A DNA stretch of 64,000 bases from positions 372,001-436,000 of the forward strand of contig CALODP010000002.1 in the NCBI GenBank assembly GCA_942492055.1, read 5' to 3'. A program made the position numbers and the translations under genes. The stretch comes from CALODP01 sp942492055. Its GTDB lineage: Bacteria > Bacteroidota > Ignavibacteria > Ignavibacteriales > Melioribacteraceae. The notes under the pieces were generated by a model, which had not been told where the DNA came from, made no database searches, and saw only the letters and a program-made list of their open reading frames with translations. Below, piece by piece: positions 44,844-54,052 of this stretch (positions are counted from its first letter, which is position 1; each line of letters starts with the position of its first letter).

Positions 44844-45743
44844 TTGAAAGCGTTAAACAAAATAATAGTTCAATTCGTTAAACTATTGCCAAAATCAATA
44901 GTTCATATCTTTGCAAAAAAATACATTGCAGGTGAAAAATTAGAAGACGGTATCAGAGTAGTAAAAGAGCTGAATGCAAAAGGTATCGTGGCTACTATGG
45001 ATGTATTAGGGGAAGCGGTTAATTCCAAAGAAGAAGCAGCTCAAGCCAAGAAAGAAGCGATCGAAGTTTTGGAAGCAATTGAAGAGCATAAGCTCGATTC
45101 CAATTTGTCAATTAAACCTACTCAGTTGGGTTTGCTGATTGACGAGGAGTTTTGCTATGAACAGATCAAAGAAATTTTGGATAAGGCGAAAGAATATGAT
45201 AATTTTGTAAGAATCGATATGGAAGATTCTTCAGTTACGGATTCGATTTTTAATCTTTATGAAAGATTGAAAAAAGAATACAAAAATGTTGGTATCGTTG
45301 TTCAAGCATATATGCGAAGAAACATCGCGGATGTAACCAGATTGAATCAAAATGGTACCAATTATCGTTTATGTAAGGGTATTTATGTAGAGCCTGCTGA
45401 AATAGCTTTCCAGGGGAAAGAAGAAGTCAGAGGGAAATATCTCGAAGCTTTGGGAATGATGTTGGACAATGGCAACTATGTCGGAATTGCAACTCATGAC
45501 GATCCATTGGTAAATGGCGCTTACAAAATGATTGATGAAAAGAAGATTTCCAAAGAGAAATATGAATTCCAGATGCTCTACGGAGTAAAGGAAAGACTAC
45601 GAGATAGAATAAATAATGACGGCCATAAAATCAGGATTTACGTTCCTTTCGGGGAGCATTGGTACGCTTATTCCATAAGAAGATTGCAAGAAAATCCGCA
45701 GATGGCATGGCATATTACGAAAAGCATTTTAACATTTAATTAG
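44844..45743 (+). CDS. Proline dehydrogenase (monofunctional)
   Basis: 299 residues from the TTG at 44844, chosen because 'agaggtg' precedes it at good spacing; an upstream ATG (44817) would add nine residues with no ribosome site. The FAD-dependent TIM-barrel motifs of bacterial PRODH are present: 'GIVATMDVLGEAVNSKEEA', 'VQAYMRRNIADV', 'RLCKGIYVEP', and the substrate-binding 'YAYSIRRLQENP' near the end. It oxidises proline to pyrroline-5-carboxylate and passes electrons to quinone. The partner P5C dehydrogenase gene is not in this window. Confidence 0.92.
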   Translation: MKALNKIIVQFVKLLPKSIVHIFAKKYIAGEKLEDGIRVVKELNAKGIVATMDVLGEAVNSKEEAAQAKKEAIEVLEAIEEHKLDSNLSIKPTQLGLLIDEEFCYEQIKEILDKAKEYDNFVRIDMEDSSVTDSIFNLYERLKKEYKNVGIVVQAYMRRNIADVTRLNQNGTNYRLCKGIYVEPAEIAFQGKEEVRGKYLEALGMMLDNGNYVGIATHDDPLVNGAYKMIDEKKISKEKYEFQMLYGVKERLRDRINNDGHKIRIYVPFGEHWYAYSIRRLQENPQMAWHITKSILTFN

Positions 45744-45746
45744 ATT

Positions 45747-46766
45747 ATGAATGTAATAGGTATTGAAAGTTCTTGTGACGAAACTTCGGTGGCAATTATC
45801 TCCGAAGGAAAATTGAAATCGAATTTAATATCATCCCAGGATTTCCACGTAAATTACGGTGGAGTTGTGCCCGAGCTATCTAGCAGGGCACACCTCCAGA
45901 TTATTATTCCTCTGCTCAAGCAAGCCCTTGCCGAAGCTAAGTTAACTAAAGAGGATATAGATGTTGTCGCGGCTACTGCCGGGCCCGGACTTATTGGCGC
46001 GGTGCTTGTCGGCTTAACCTTTGCAAAAGGATTGGCATTTTCACTCAACAAACCCTTTGTTGGGGTAAATCATATCGAAGGGCATATATTTTCCGGATTC
46101 TTGATGGAAGAGCAACCAGAATTTCCTTATCTCTGCTTAACGGTTTCGGGCGGACATACACTTTTGCTTATTGTAGAAGATGATTTACATATTCGAAAGC
46201 TAGGAACAACAATTGACGACGCAGCCGGGGAAGCATTTGATAAAGTAGCGAAGATGGCCGGATTAGGATATCCGGGTGGACCGAAGATTCAGAAATATTC
46301 GGAAACCGGCGATCCCGAAAAAATCAAATTTCCTGTTGCCAGATTAAAGAATAAATATGATTTCTCATTCAGTGGTCTGAAAACATCTGTGCTCAGACAC
46401 ATTGAAGGAACTTACGGTGAAGTCGGTAATGTTCCGGAAAGTGATTTGCCCGATCTAACTGCTTCTTTCCAAAACGCTGTTGTGAGAGCTTTGTCCGGAA
46501 ATGTCGAAAAAGCATTGAAATATTACAAGCAGATTAAGTCGGTTTCTATCGTCGGTGGTGTTGCTGCTAATTCCGCAATCCGAAGCGCGGTTGGAGATTT
46601 GGCAAACAAATACGGGAAGAAATTTGTTGTCCCCGATATTACCTATTGCGGAGATAACGGCGCAATGATAGCGTACAGAGGGATGAAACTTTATGAAAAC
46701 GGAATAACGCATCCTCTTTCTACAAACGCTTTCGCGAGTCTTCCGGATGATACTTTTGTTAAGTAA
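45747..46766 (+). CDS. tsaD: tRNA N6-threonylcarbamoyladenosine transferase TsaD
   Basis: 339 residues. The ASKHA-type fold shows 'VIGIESSCDETSVAII' at the start, the metal-binding His pair in 'VNHIEGHIFSGF', 'TVSGGHTLLL', and 'YCGDNGAMIAYRG' near the end. It transfers threonylcarbamoyl to A37 of ANN-reading tRNAs, with TsaB/E/C encoded elsewhere. It starts 3 bases after the proline dehydrogenase stop, so the two share a message. Confidence 0.96.
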   Translation: MNVIGIESSCDETSVAIISEGKLKSNLISSQDFHVNYGGVVPELSSRAHLQIIIPLLKQALAEAKLTKEDIDVVAATAGPGLIGAVLVGLTFAKGLAFSLNKPFVGVNHIEGHIFSGFLMEEQPEFPYLCLTVSGGHTLLLIVEDDLHIRKLGTTIDDAAGEAFDKVAKMAGLGYPGGPKIQKYSETGDPEKIKFPVARLKNKYDFSFSGLKTSVLRHIEGTYGEVGNVPESDLPDLTASFQNAVVRALSGNVEKALKYYKQIKSVSIVGGVAANSAIRSAVGDLANKYGKKFVVPDITYCGDNGAMIAYRGMKLYENGITHPLSTNAFASLPDDTFVK

Positions 46767-46832
46767 TAAATAGATTTATAATTATATTATATCTAAATTT
46801 CGAAGCCAAATAACAAAAGAAAAGATTTATCT

Positions 46833-47897
46833 GTGAAGGATTACTTAAAGAAGATTCAAGAAATATTACAATTTAATACACCGTTCGCAAAGAACAACGC
46901 CTATATTATTTCCACAATCGGAGGATTTTTGATAGGCTTGTTGCTTTTTACTTATTGTACTCCGAACTATTACGATTATAATTACAAAGTCGGTTTCGAG
47001 GTCGCTCAGGGACAGACACTCAATTCCGTTATAGATTCTCTTTATTCGAAAAAAATTATTCCGAGCAAAATCAATATGAAAATAGCCGCCTTATTATATA
47101 GGGCGGAAAGAGGAATAAAAGCCGGACGATATGAAATTCCGAATGGCTTGACATATTTCGGAATGATTGAGCTCTTGCTTACCGGAGTTTCTTCTCCCCA
47201 AAAACTTGTTACTATTCAAGAAGGTATTTGGCAACATAATCTCGCCGGATTAATGAGGCGGGAGTTTGGTGTGGATTCTACCCGTTTTATGAAATTGAGC
47301 TCCGATAAGGTCTTTTTACATGATATCGGAATTAAGGCTAATTCCGCGGAAGGGTATTTATTACCGGAAACTTATTATTTATATGACGGAGCTACTTCGC
47401 GGGAAATAATTACGAAACTGAAACGGGAAATGGACATGCTGTTTGAACCCGATTCGGTTAAGGAGCAGATGAAGAAACTGGGAATGACCAAACATCAGAT
47501 TCTTACACTTGCTTCCGTTATTGACGGAGAGACAAACATTTCCGAAGAGTTTACGATTATTTCCGGGGTTTATCATAACCGGCTGAAACGAGGAATGAAA
47601 CTTCAGGCCGATCCGACCGTGCAGTATTTGATTAGAAACAGAAAGCGTCATAACCGGATATTGTATAAAGATTTGGAAATTGACTCGAAATATAATACAT
47701 ATATGTATCCAGGGTTACCTCCGGGACCAATAAACAATCCCGGAAAAGAAGCGGTAATGGCGGCTATTTTCCCTGACGAACATAACTTCCTCTTCTTTGT
47801 AGCCGACGGAAGAGGCGGACATAGATTTGCTAAAACACTTTCTCAACATCAAAAAAATGTGGCGTTGTATAGGAAATGGAGAAGAACACAAAGATAA
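46833..47897 (+). CDS. mltG: Endolytic murein transglycosylase MltG
   Basis: 354 residues, GTG start. One N-terminal membrane helix (about 28-45) anchors the protein; a LysM-like part ('QGQTLNSVIDSLYSKKIIPS') and the YceG catalytic domain follow. Typical parts are 'LASVIDGETNISEEF' (LAS-x4-ET, the region holding the catalytic Glu in the family) and 'NRLKRGMKLQADPTVQY'. The usual 'VEKET' reads 'IDGET' here, a mild deviation. It cuts nascent glycan strands and sets their length. Its 3' end overlaps the next gene by 22 bases. Confidence 0.92.
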   Translation: MKDYLKKIQEILQFNTPFAKNNAYIISTIGGFLIGLLLFTYCTPNYYDYNYKVGFEVAQGQTLNSVIDSLYSKKIIPSKINMKIAALLYRAERGIKAGRYEIPNGLTYFGMIELLLTGVSSPQKLVTIQEGIWQHNLAGLMRREFGVDSTRFMKLSSDKVFLHDIGIKANSAEGYLLPETYYLYDGATSREIITKLKREMDMLFEPDSVKEQMKKLGMTKHQILTLASVIDGETNISEEFTIISGVYHNRLKRGMKLQADPTVQYLIRNRKRHNRILYKDLEIDSKYNTYMYPGLPPGPINNPGKEAVMAAIFPDEHNFLFFVADGRGGHRFAKTLSQHQKNVALYRKWRRTQR

Positions 47898-49570
47898 AGT
47901 TTGCTCTGTTGATCGCGTTTATCGCGACTCTTTTTATTGTAGCCGGATGCGCGCATCAGGTTGCTCCCACAGGTGGGCCTGCCGATAAGGAACCACCTGA
48001 GATAATTGCCGTTTATCCTCCCGAAGGATCGGTTAATTATAACGAAAATATTATTCAGCTCGAGTTCTCGGAATATGTGAATAAGAGTTCGTTGCAAGAA
48101 GCGGTTTTTGTTTCACCTGCTTTGGAGCATCCTCTGGAATTCGACTGGTACGGTAAAGCTGTTGAAATAGTATTCAAGGATACTCTGAAAGAGAATCGGA
48201 CTTATACATTCACAATCGGGACCGATCTGGAAGATTTGAATAACAACAACAAAATGGCCGAAGCTTATACCCTTACTTTTTCAACGGGTGATCAGATTGA
48301 TACATGCGGAATCAGAGGTGAGGTGTTCGCAAAAAATCCTGCCGGAATAATGATCTTTGCCTTTCACGAAAGAGGGGATACTGTCGGTAATCCTCTAACC
48401 GACAAGCCGGATTATGTATCCCAGGTTGGTAGCAAAGGGGATTACTCTTTAACCGGATTATCTACAGGAAAATACAGAGTATTTGCTGTTAAGGATGAAT
48501 TCAAAGATTTACTCTATAATGTTGAGGAAGATCTTTTTTCGGCTCCGAGATCGGAAGTGGTTTTATCGGGGGACGCTCCTGAATATAGAGGATTGAATTT
48601 CATCTTGACCCGGGAAGATACAACCGAGCCACATATCGCCGAAATTACTATGACAGACAGAAATCATATTCTCGTTGAATTCAATGAGGCTATTGACAGC
48701 GCGAAACTATCGAAAGATAATTTCTTTATTTTCGACTCAACCGGGAAAACTACCCACCATGTGGATTACTTCACAAAGGGGAAGGGAACTCAAAACAAAT
48801 TCTTCCTTAATCTGAAAGATTCTTTGAATGAAGAAGGGGAGAATTATTTGTCGGTATCCAATGTGCTTGATAAATCAGGGAACAGACTCCATTACGAATC
48901 AGCTTTTCTGGCTGTAAACGCGAAAAAAGATACATCATATCCTGTCGTATTGAAAACCAACACGGAATATGAAAACAATGTTGTCGATTTCTCCGATCCG
49001 TACATTCTGTTTTCCTTTGACGACGGAATAGACTACTCTAAGTTCCAAAAGAATATAAGGCCTTATAACAAGAAAGCCGATTTTCCTTTTGCGGTTAAGA
49101 GAATTACCGATTCCGATTATCGGGTTGAGCTCGGAAGAGCTTTGGAATCGAAAGAGGAATTTTCCATCGATATTAATATGAAAAATCTTCCCGATATTGC
49201 AGGTAATGTGTGGGATTCCGTTCTTACATATAAGTTCAAAGGGATTAACGAACTAGATTTTTCCGGAGTTTCGGGGAAACTGATCTCCAAGAAAGATTCT
49301 TTGGCAACAGCAATTGTTGTTTTGGAGAATAGTGAGAATCCTAGCGAAAAGTATACCCAAAAGGGGAAAGATGATCTTACCTTTGAGTTTAAGAGAGTGA
49401 AACCGGGGAAATATATTCTTTGGAGTTTCTGTGATAAAAACAACGACGGAAAATATTCTTCCGGAAAGATAAAACCTTTCGAGACAGCGGAAGAGTTTTA
49501 CTTCTATCCCGATACATTGAATCTCCGCGCGAGATGGCCTGTGGGGGATGTTGTAATAGATTGCGAATAA
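47876..49570 (+). CDS. Ig-like domain (SbsA-type) lipoprotein
   Basis: 564 residues. The lipobox 'FIVAGC' puts the lipid-linked Cys near residue 25. A Big_5/SbsA Ig-like domain follows (about 40-135: 'DKEPPEIIAVYPPEGSV', 'IIQLEFSEYVNKSS', 'YTFTIGTDLEDLNNN'). More beta-rich repeats fill the rest ('EITMTDRNHILVEFNEAIDS', 'YILFSFDDGIDYSK') and the end 'GKYILWSFCDKNNDGKYSSG' is common in these proteins. It is probably an outer-membrane lipoprotein of unknown function. The start lies inside mltG (22-base overlap), so the two are translated from one mRNA. Confidence 0.82.
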   Translation: MEKNTKIKFALLIAFIATLFIVAGCAHQVAPTGGPADKEPPEIIAVYPPEGSVNYNENIIQLEFSEYVNKSSLQEAVFVSPALEHPLEFDWYGKAVEIVFKDTLKENRTYTFTIGTDLEDLNNNNKMAEAYTLTFSTGDQIDTCGIRGEVFAKNPAGIMIFAFHERGDTVGNPLTDKPDYVSQVGSKGDYSLTGLSTGKYRVFAVKDEFKDLLYNVEEDLFSAPRSEVVLSGDAPEYRGLNFILTREDTTEPHIAEITMTDRNHILVEFNEAIDSAKLSKDNFFIFDSTGKTTHHVDYFTKGKGTQNKFFLNLKDSLNEEGENYLSVSNVLDKSGNRLHYESAFLAVNAKKDTSYPVVLKTNTEYENNVVDFSDPYILFSFDDGIDYSKFQKNIRPYNKKADFPFAVKRITDSDYRVELGRALESKEEFSIDINMKNLPDIAGNVWDSVLTYKFKGINELDFSGVSGKLISKKDSLATAIVVLENSENPSEKYTQKGKDDLTFEFKRVKPGKYILWSFCDKNNDGKYSSGKIKPFETAEEFYFYPDTLNLRARWPVGDVVIDCE

Positions 49571-49579
49571 TTTTTACAA

Positions 49580-49610
49580 AGGCCGATCCATCGATCGGCT
49601 TTTTCTTTAT
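49580..49610 (+). terminator. Intrinsic terminator after the Ig-like lipoprotein gene
   Basis: GCCGAT and ATCGGC form a 6-bp stem with a 6-base loop and then 'tttttcttt'. It closes the run that starts with the proline dehydrogenase gene. Confidence 0.82.
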
Positions 49611-49769
49611 AAATCATCCCGAAAATTTTACCCCATCTAAGAAAAAAAAGTCTGATATCGATGGGAACAAAGAGTAAATCAAACTTGTTATCCGATTATA
49701 AGTGTAATAGAAAAGTAACTCTCTCTTTTCTTTGCTTTTAATCATCAAGTGAAATAGGCTGGAGGAATT

Positions 49770-51002
49770 ATGACTCTAATTCTTATTCCCCTCAGCTATT
49801 TACTTTTGGCTTTATTATTTCATAGTATAAATTTTGCCCAGTCGGTAAAGAAGGTATTAATTTCCGGTTTTGGCGGGCAGCACGATATATATGTAGAGGA
49901 CGCGTTTAAGTTAGGTTACGCCAGTTATGATGGCACTCCTTTCGAGGGGTCTATATTACGCTACTATGATACCCAAATTGTAAATAGCCTGAATCACGCT
50001 CGGGATAACGGATACGAAATGCTTATCCGATCAACAACCGGTATTCAGAGCGCTGTTTATTACGCTCCCGATTACCCCGGAGTTCAGATTGTAATGCCGG
50101 CGGGGAGCAATTCTTATCGTTTGATCTTTTCCGGTGATATAGTCTCTTGTCCGGTGGTTGTTTGCGGGGCAGGGGATGACGTCAACGAAACCGGATACAA
50201 GATTGAATTCTTCTCTCACGATCCGATCACGATTGAACCTGACTACTCCAGTTATTCCAACGGTTACATTGCCGGGCAACTTGCTTTCCTGGCCAATTAT
50301 CTTGGGATGTCGCTACAAGATACCCGATTATTTACCCGACAAGTAATATCGGGAGGAGCCGCGCCCGATTTTTACGATGGCTATGGGAAGATTGATGTAG
50401 ATCAGGTTATACGAGCTACACTTCCGGTTGAGTTAATAGCTTTTAACGCTAATTCCTTTGCAAGCGAAGTGCTCCTAAATTGGGAGACAGCTACCGAGGA
50501 GAATAATTACGGATTCGAAGTGGAGAGACGCTTCCCGAAGGATTCGGATGCCGACGGAGAGAGTGAGTGGAGCAAGATAGGATTTATAGAAGGGAACGGG
50601 AATAGCAATTCGACAAAGTATTATTCTTTTTCCGACAAGAATCCTCCGGAGGGGAGGCTATTATACCGAATTAAGCAGATTGATTTGGACGGGCGGTATA
50701 GTTATTCGGAAAGTGTGGAAATAGACTACAGCGGAGCGAAAGAGTTTGCCCTTGAGCAGAATTATCCGAATCCGTTTAATCCTACCACAAACATCTCCTT
50801 TAAGCTGGGGGAAGCGGCAAAGGTAACAGTAAGAATTTTTAACGCGATTGGTGAGGAGGTTGCCGAACTGGTTAACCGTACCATGGAGGCCGGTAGGCAT
50901 TCTGTTCTTTTCGACGCCGGCGGTTTGCCTTCCGGAACTTATTTTTGCCGGATGAACTCCGGTGGTTTCGCGAAAACTACCAAGCTTCTATTGATAAAGT
51001 AA
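49770..51002 (+). CDS. Sorting-domain exoprotein with a degenerate subtilase-like part
   Basis: 410 residues with a hydrophobic signal (about 1-24, ending 'HSINFAQ'). Residues 25-215 look like the later part of an S8 subtilase: 'SSYSNGYIAGQLAFLANYLG' lines up with the usual 'GTSxSxPxVAGxLA' helix, and 'YDGYGKIDVDQVI' with the end of the domain. The catalytic Asp and His are not evident, so activity is doubtful. A linker like those before sorting domains ('PVELIAFNANSFASEVLLNW', 'YGFEVERR') leads to the type IX sorting domain ('QNYPNPFNPTTNISF' to 'KTTKLLLIK'). The product should be exported to the surface. Confidence 0.7.
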   Translation: MTLILIPLSYLLLALLFHSINFAQSVKKVLISGFGGQHDIYVEDAFKLGYASYDGTPFEGSILRYYDTQIVNSLNHARDNGYEMLIRSTTGIQSAVYYAPDYPGVQIVMPAGSNSYRLIFSGDIVSCPVVVCGAGDDVNETGYKIEFFSHDPITIEPDYSSYSNGYIAGQLAFLANYLGMSLQDTRLFTRQVISGGAAPDFYDGYGKIDVDQVIRATLPVELIAFNANSFASEVLLNWETATEENNYGFEVERRFPKDSDADGESEWSKIGFIEGNGNSNSTKYYSFSDKNPPEGRLLYRIKQIDLDGRYSYSESVEIDYSGAKEFALEQNYPNPFNPTTNISFKLGEAAKVTVRIFNAIGEEVAELVNRTMEAGRHSVLFDAGGLPSGTYFCRMNSGGFAKTTKLLLIK

Positions 51003-51025
51003 TTATTCCGCGTTCCGGAGAGATT

Positions 51026-51050
51026 GAGCGGCTAAATGCCGCTCTTTCTC
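51026..51050 (+). terminator. Intrinsic terminator after the 49770 gene
   Basis: GAGCGGC and GCCGCTC form a perfect 7-bp stem with loop 'taaat', followed by 'tttctc'. Confidence 0.75.
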
Positions 51051-51221
51051 ACAAAAAACAATATATTGAAAAACCGCAATAGCATTCGTAAATGGGATAA
51101 TAACGAATCTTTTCTATAAAGTAGGGTTACTTCGTAAAAGAGAAGTATATCATCCGAAAATCTCCTTACTTTAATTTAATAATGAACTTTTTTTTATGAA
51201 TCTCACCCTTTTGTTTGGAAA

Positions 51222-51431
51222 ATGACGCAAAGAGGTTTGAATGCGCCTCAAACGATTTGGTAAGTAACGAAAACGCAGAAAACGTGACGAAAATGTGGAG
51301 AATATAAGTCTTACGTGAAAAATAAGACCGATTATGCCTGAAAAATCACACGATTCGCTCCGAATACGAGTTATACGAAGAAAAAGTGAGTTAAACGAAA
51401 AAAAAATGATATTTGATCGGTCAAAAGTCAT
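51222..51431. repeat. Array C: weak 21-bp periodic region (candidate)
   Basis: About ten units with a rough 21-base period, most clearly 51264-51410, each with an 'acg' near one end and a 'gaaaa' run later (for example GTAACGAAAACGCAGAAAA and TGACGAAAATGTGGAGAA). The register wobbles by a few bases, unlike arrays A, B, D and E, so this is less certain. An 86-codon minus-strand frame across it is a product of the period. The rest of the 51.05-51.8 kb gap shows no gene. Confidence 0.45.
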
Positions 51432-51803
51432 TTTTTTTCCATTTTTGTGATGTTATTATCATTTTGATGATTTTCTATGACAATATGTCACAATTTCTGC
51501 CAAGTTTGTTTCTCTGTTGCAGAATCCCTCATATTATTTTTGTTTTCGTGATTATACGTAGGTAATTACCCTTTCTTTTTCTTTATGAGTGTGATTGTGA
51601 GGCGAAAGTGTGGTTCTTGGCTGAAAAAGGGGATTAATTGTTGGAAATGATAAAAAAAAGAGGCAAGATGAGAGATGGCGGTGATTGTGATGCTTGTTTT
51701 GCGAAAGATTGGTGTTGAAATTGAGACATGGTGGATTTTGTGGTGCTTTGGGAGTAATTTTGTCTCTTTAAGATAGTAGTTTGATCGAAATGAAGGAAGG
51801 CTT

Positions 51804-51870
51804 ATGGATATTCTGATTGTAACGTTATTGCCGATTGTTTTTATTTTTCATGATTTTGAGGAGCTTATCT
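51804..51870 (+). pseudogene. 5' fragment of an HXXEE-domain membrane protein gene, split by the IS
   Basis: Starts with an ATG three bases after 'aggaagg'. It encodes 'MDILIVTLLPIVFIFHDFEE' and two more residues before the IS begins at 51871. The His-Asp-Phe-Glu-Glu sequence is the HXXEE signature of a small family of membrane proteins. Joining it to the 3' fragment after removing the IS and one 8-base target copy gives an unbroken 167-residue protein. Confidence 0.85.
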
Positions 51871-53187
51871 GGTAGTGTCTCAAAAAGTGTGTAAATAAAA
51901 AAAACACTATATTCGCACAAAAAAAAGGAGACACCATGGAAAAAGGGAATAAAGAAGAATTGAAAGGATTACTAAAGAAAGAACTAAAAGGAAAAGATGT
52001 ACATAGTTTTTTTGACGAGTTATATAAGGAAACCATAGAAACTCTGTTAGAAGCAGAAATGGATGAACATCTGGGCTATGAGAAGTACCAAAAGAGAGAA
52101 GAAGAAGGAAAAGAAAACAGTAGGAACGGCAATAAAGCCAAGCTAGTAAAGACTAAAAACGGGGAATACAGCATAGAAGTACCGCGAGATAGGAATGGGA
52201 GTTTCACCCCAAAACTAGTCCCGAAGCGAAAGAAAGTAATAGATATGATAGAAGAAAAGATACTGTTATTGTACAGCAAAGGAATGAGCGTAAGAGACAT
52301 ACAAGAGAGTATAGAAGACATATATGGGGTGAAGATAGATAAAAGCTCGATATCGAGAATGACCGATAAAATATTACCGAAAATAGAAGAATGGAGGAAC
52401 AGACCACTGGACAAATTATATTATATCGTCTGGATGGACGCCCTCCATATAAAGATAAGAGAGAACTACAGATTAGCAGACAAAACAATAAACATAGCCA
52501 TCGGCTTAAACAGCGAAGGGCGCAAGGAAGTATTAGGCCTATGGCTAAGCAAAGAAGAATCCTCATCCTACTGGTATGAAGTATTAACAGACCTAAAATC
52601 AAGAGGAGTAAAAGACATCCTAATAAGCTCAACAGACAATCTGAAGGGATTTACGGATGTAATCAAGAAAACATTCACAAAAACCGTAACTCAAGTCTGT
52701 GTGCTACATCAAATACGCAACACACTAAGATACGTAGCCTATAAGGATAGAAAGCTTTTTACTATAGATCTGAAGAATGTTTATGAAGCTCCGAACAAAG
52801 AAGCCGGAGAAAAGGCACTCGAAGAATTAAGAGAGAAATGGGTAAGCAAATATAGGATGCCAATCAACTCATGGTTTACAAATTGGGAGAATCTATCGAA
52901 CTATTTTGATTATCCCGTTGAAATAAGAAAGCTCATTTATACTACAAATATTATAGAGAATCTAAATAAGAACATTAGAAAATACACAAAGAATAAGACC
53001 CAATTCCCAACCGATGAAGCTGCCATTAAAGCTGTTTATTTGGCATGTAGAAACGTAGAAAGAGCTTGGACTAAACCTATAGCCGGATGGGGTTTTATTT
53101 TAAATCAATTTAAGGATATATTTGCCGAGAGATTAGAAAACTAGTATTCACTTATTTTCGAATGTACACACTTTTTGAGACACTACC
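51871..53187 (+). mobile_element. IS256-family insertion sequence, complete, with target duplication
   Basis: 1317 bp. The two ends are perfect 21-bp inverted repeats (51871-51891 and 53167-53187; inner 16 bases of the right end read tttttgagacactacc), and two further bases also match. The 8-base target 'gcttatct' occurs directly on both sides (51863-51870 and 53188-53195), the size expected for IS256-type transposition. One intact transposase gene fills the element. Perfect ends and duplication point to a recent insertion. It interrupts an HXXEE-domain gene. Confidence 0.96.
51936..53144 (+). CDS. IS256-family (mutator-type) DDE transposase
   Basis: 402 residues, the usual length. The N-terminal region 'EMDEHLGYEKYQKREEEGK' and 'VPRDRNGSFTPKLVPKRKK' is characteristic of this family. 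The catalytic Asp residues fit 'VWMDALHIKIRE' and 'ISSTDNLKGFTD', and the Glu fits 'YTTNIIENLNKNIR'. The conserved 'VCVLHQIRNTLRYV' lies between. The gene seems intact and is preceded by 'aaggagac'. It moves the element by cut or copy of its inverted repeats. Confidence 0.96.
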   Translation: MEKGNKEELKGLLKKELKGKDVHSFFDELYKETIETLLEAEMDEHLGYEKYQKREEEGKENSRNGNKAKLVKTKNGEYSIEVPRDRNGSFTPKLVPKRKKVIDMIEEKILLLYSKGMSVRDIQESIEDIYGVKIDKSSISRMTDKILPKIEEWRNRPLDKLYYIVWMDALHIKIRENYRLADKTINIAIGLNSEGRKEVLGLWLSKEESSSYWYEVLTDLKSRGVKDILISSTDNLKGFTDVIKKTFTKTVTQVCVLHQIRNTLRYVAYKDRKLFTIDLKNVYEAPNKEAGEKALEELREKWVSKYRMPINSWFTNWENLSNYFDYPVEIRKLIYTTNIIENLNKNIRKYTKNKTQFPTDEAAIKAVYLACRNVERAWTKPIAGWGFILNQFKDIFAERLEN

Positions 53188-53632
53188 GCTTATCTTTTTC
53201 AGGGGATGGCTCCTGAAGAATGGGGATATGCTGCGGAGGCGCTTTCCGCGGTTGGCCGGCAGGGTGCTTCCCGGATTGGAGGGGTTGTCGACAGCCGGGT
53301 TTGCGTTGGCAGTTGCCGAGGAGTTTGTTGTGATATGTCTGGTTACTTACGGCTCTATTATTTGGGATAATTATTACCTCTGGCTTGCAATCTTTATGGC
53401 TTTTTCTGTTCATCTCTTTGTGCATGTTGGGCAGTGGATAGTATGGGGGAGGTATCTTCCTGTTATTGTTACTTCTTTGATCTCTTTGCCTTATTGCGTT
53501 TATGGCTTTCTTGAGATTTTGGAGAGTGGTTTGTTTTCCTTTGCCGAGATTGTCCTGTGGACTGTTATCGGTGTTGCTTTCGCAGCGGCTAATTTGGTCT
53601 TTGCGCACTGGCTTGGTGGAAAGGTTGAGTGA
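53188..53632 (+). pseudogene. 3' fragment of the HXXEE-domain membrane protein gene
   Basis: After the second target copy the frame continues 'FFRGWLLKNGDMLRRRFPRL' and then three to four hydrophobic segments ('AEEFVVICLVTYGSII', 'LWLAIFMAFSVHLFVHVG', 'PVIVTSLISLPYCVYGF') to a TGA at 53632. An ATG inside the IS end (53162) stays in frame and could start a 156-residue product lacking the HXXEE motif, but it has no ribosome site. HXXEE proteins have no established function. Confidence 0.82.
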
Positions 53633-53809
53633 TGAGGGGAAAAGGGGAAAGTCAAAAGGGAAAGGGTAAAAGGCAAAAGAGCGGAACAAGATGCCGGATC
53701 GGACGCAAATACACCTTGCCGATAATCTAAGAGTTATACCGAAAAAATGATCTTGCGGGTTTTCTCTATAATTGATACATATTAGACATATAATTTGTGG
53801 GATGCAATA

Positions 53810-54052
53810 ATGTCTAAAACAATTACTCTTCGATTAAGCGAAGAAAGCTATAAGAGAATCAAGCAATTGGCCGAAAGAGATAATAGACCTATCGCTAATT
53901 TTGTCGAAAATGCTGTGAACAGATTTATTGAGCACAGTATCTATGTAGATGAATTTGAAATGGACGAGATAGAAGAAAATATTGCTCTTAATAAGAGTAT
54001 TAAAAGAGGTCTTTCTGACAAGAATAATAGGAATGGCCAATTTGTTGAATAA
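53810..54052 (+). CDS. CopG-type ribbon-helix-helix protein, possible orphan antitoxin
   Basis: 80 residues from the ATG at 53810; an upstream TTG (53795) would add five residues and is less likely. The N-terminus 'MSKTITLRLSEESYKRIKQL' is a ribbon-helix-helix strand and first helix, followed by 'RPIANFVENAVNRFI', and the acidic tail 'YVDEFEMDEIEENI' resembles the toxin-binding region of RHH antitoxins. No toxin gene lies on either side: downstream are about 230 bases without an open frame of note. It may be a solitary regulator or a leftover of a toxin-antitoxin pair. Confidence 0.78.
   Translation: MSKTITLRLSEESYKRIKQLAERDNRPIANFVENAVNRFIEHSIYVDEFEMDEIEENIALNKSIKRGLSDKNNRNGQFVE

Noticed and set aside
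52204..52632. 142-codon minus-strand frame inside the transposase gene
   Set aside because: Antisense shadow of the transposase; Leu-rich composition reflects the complementary strand.
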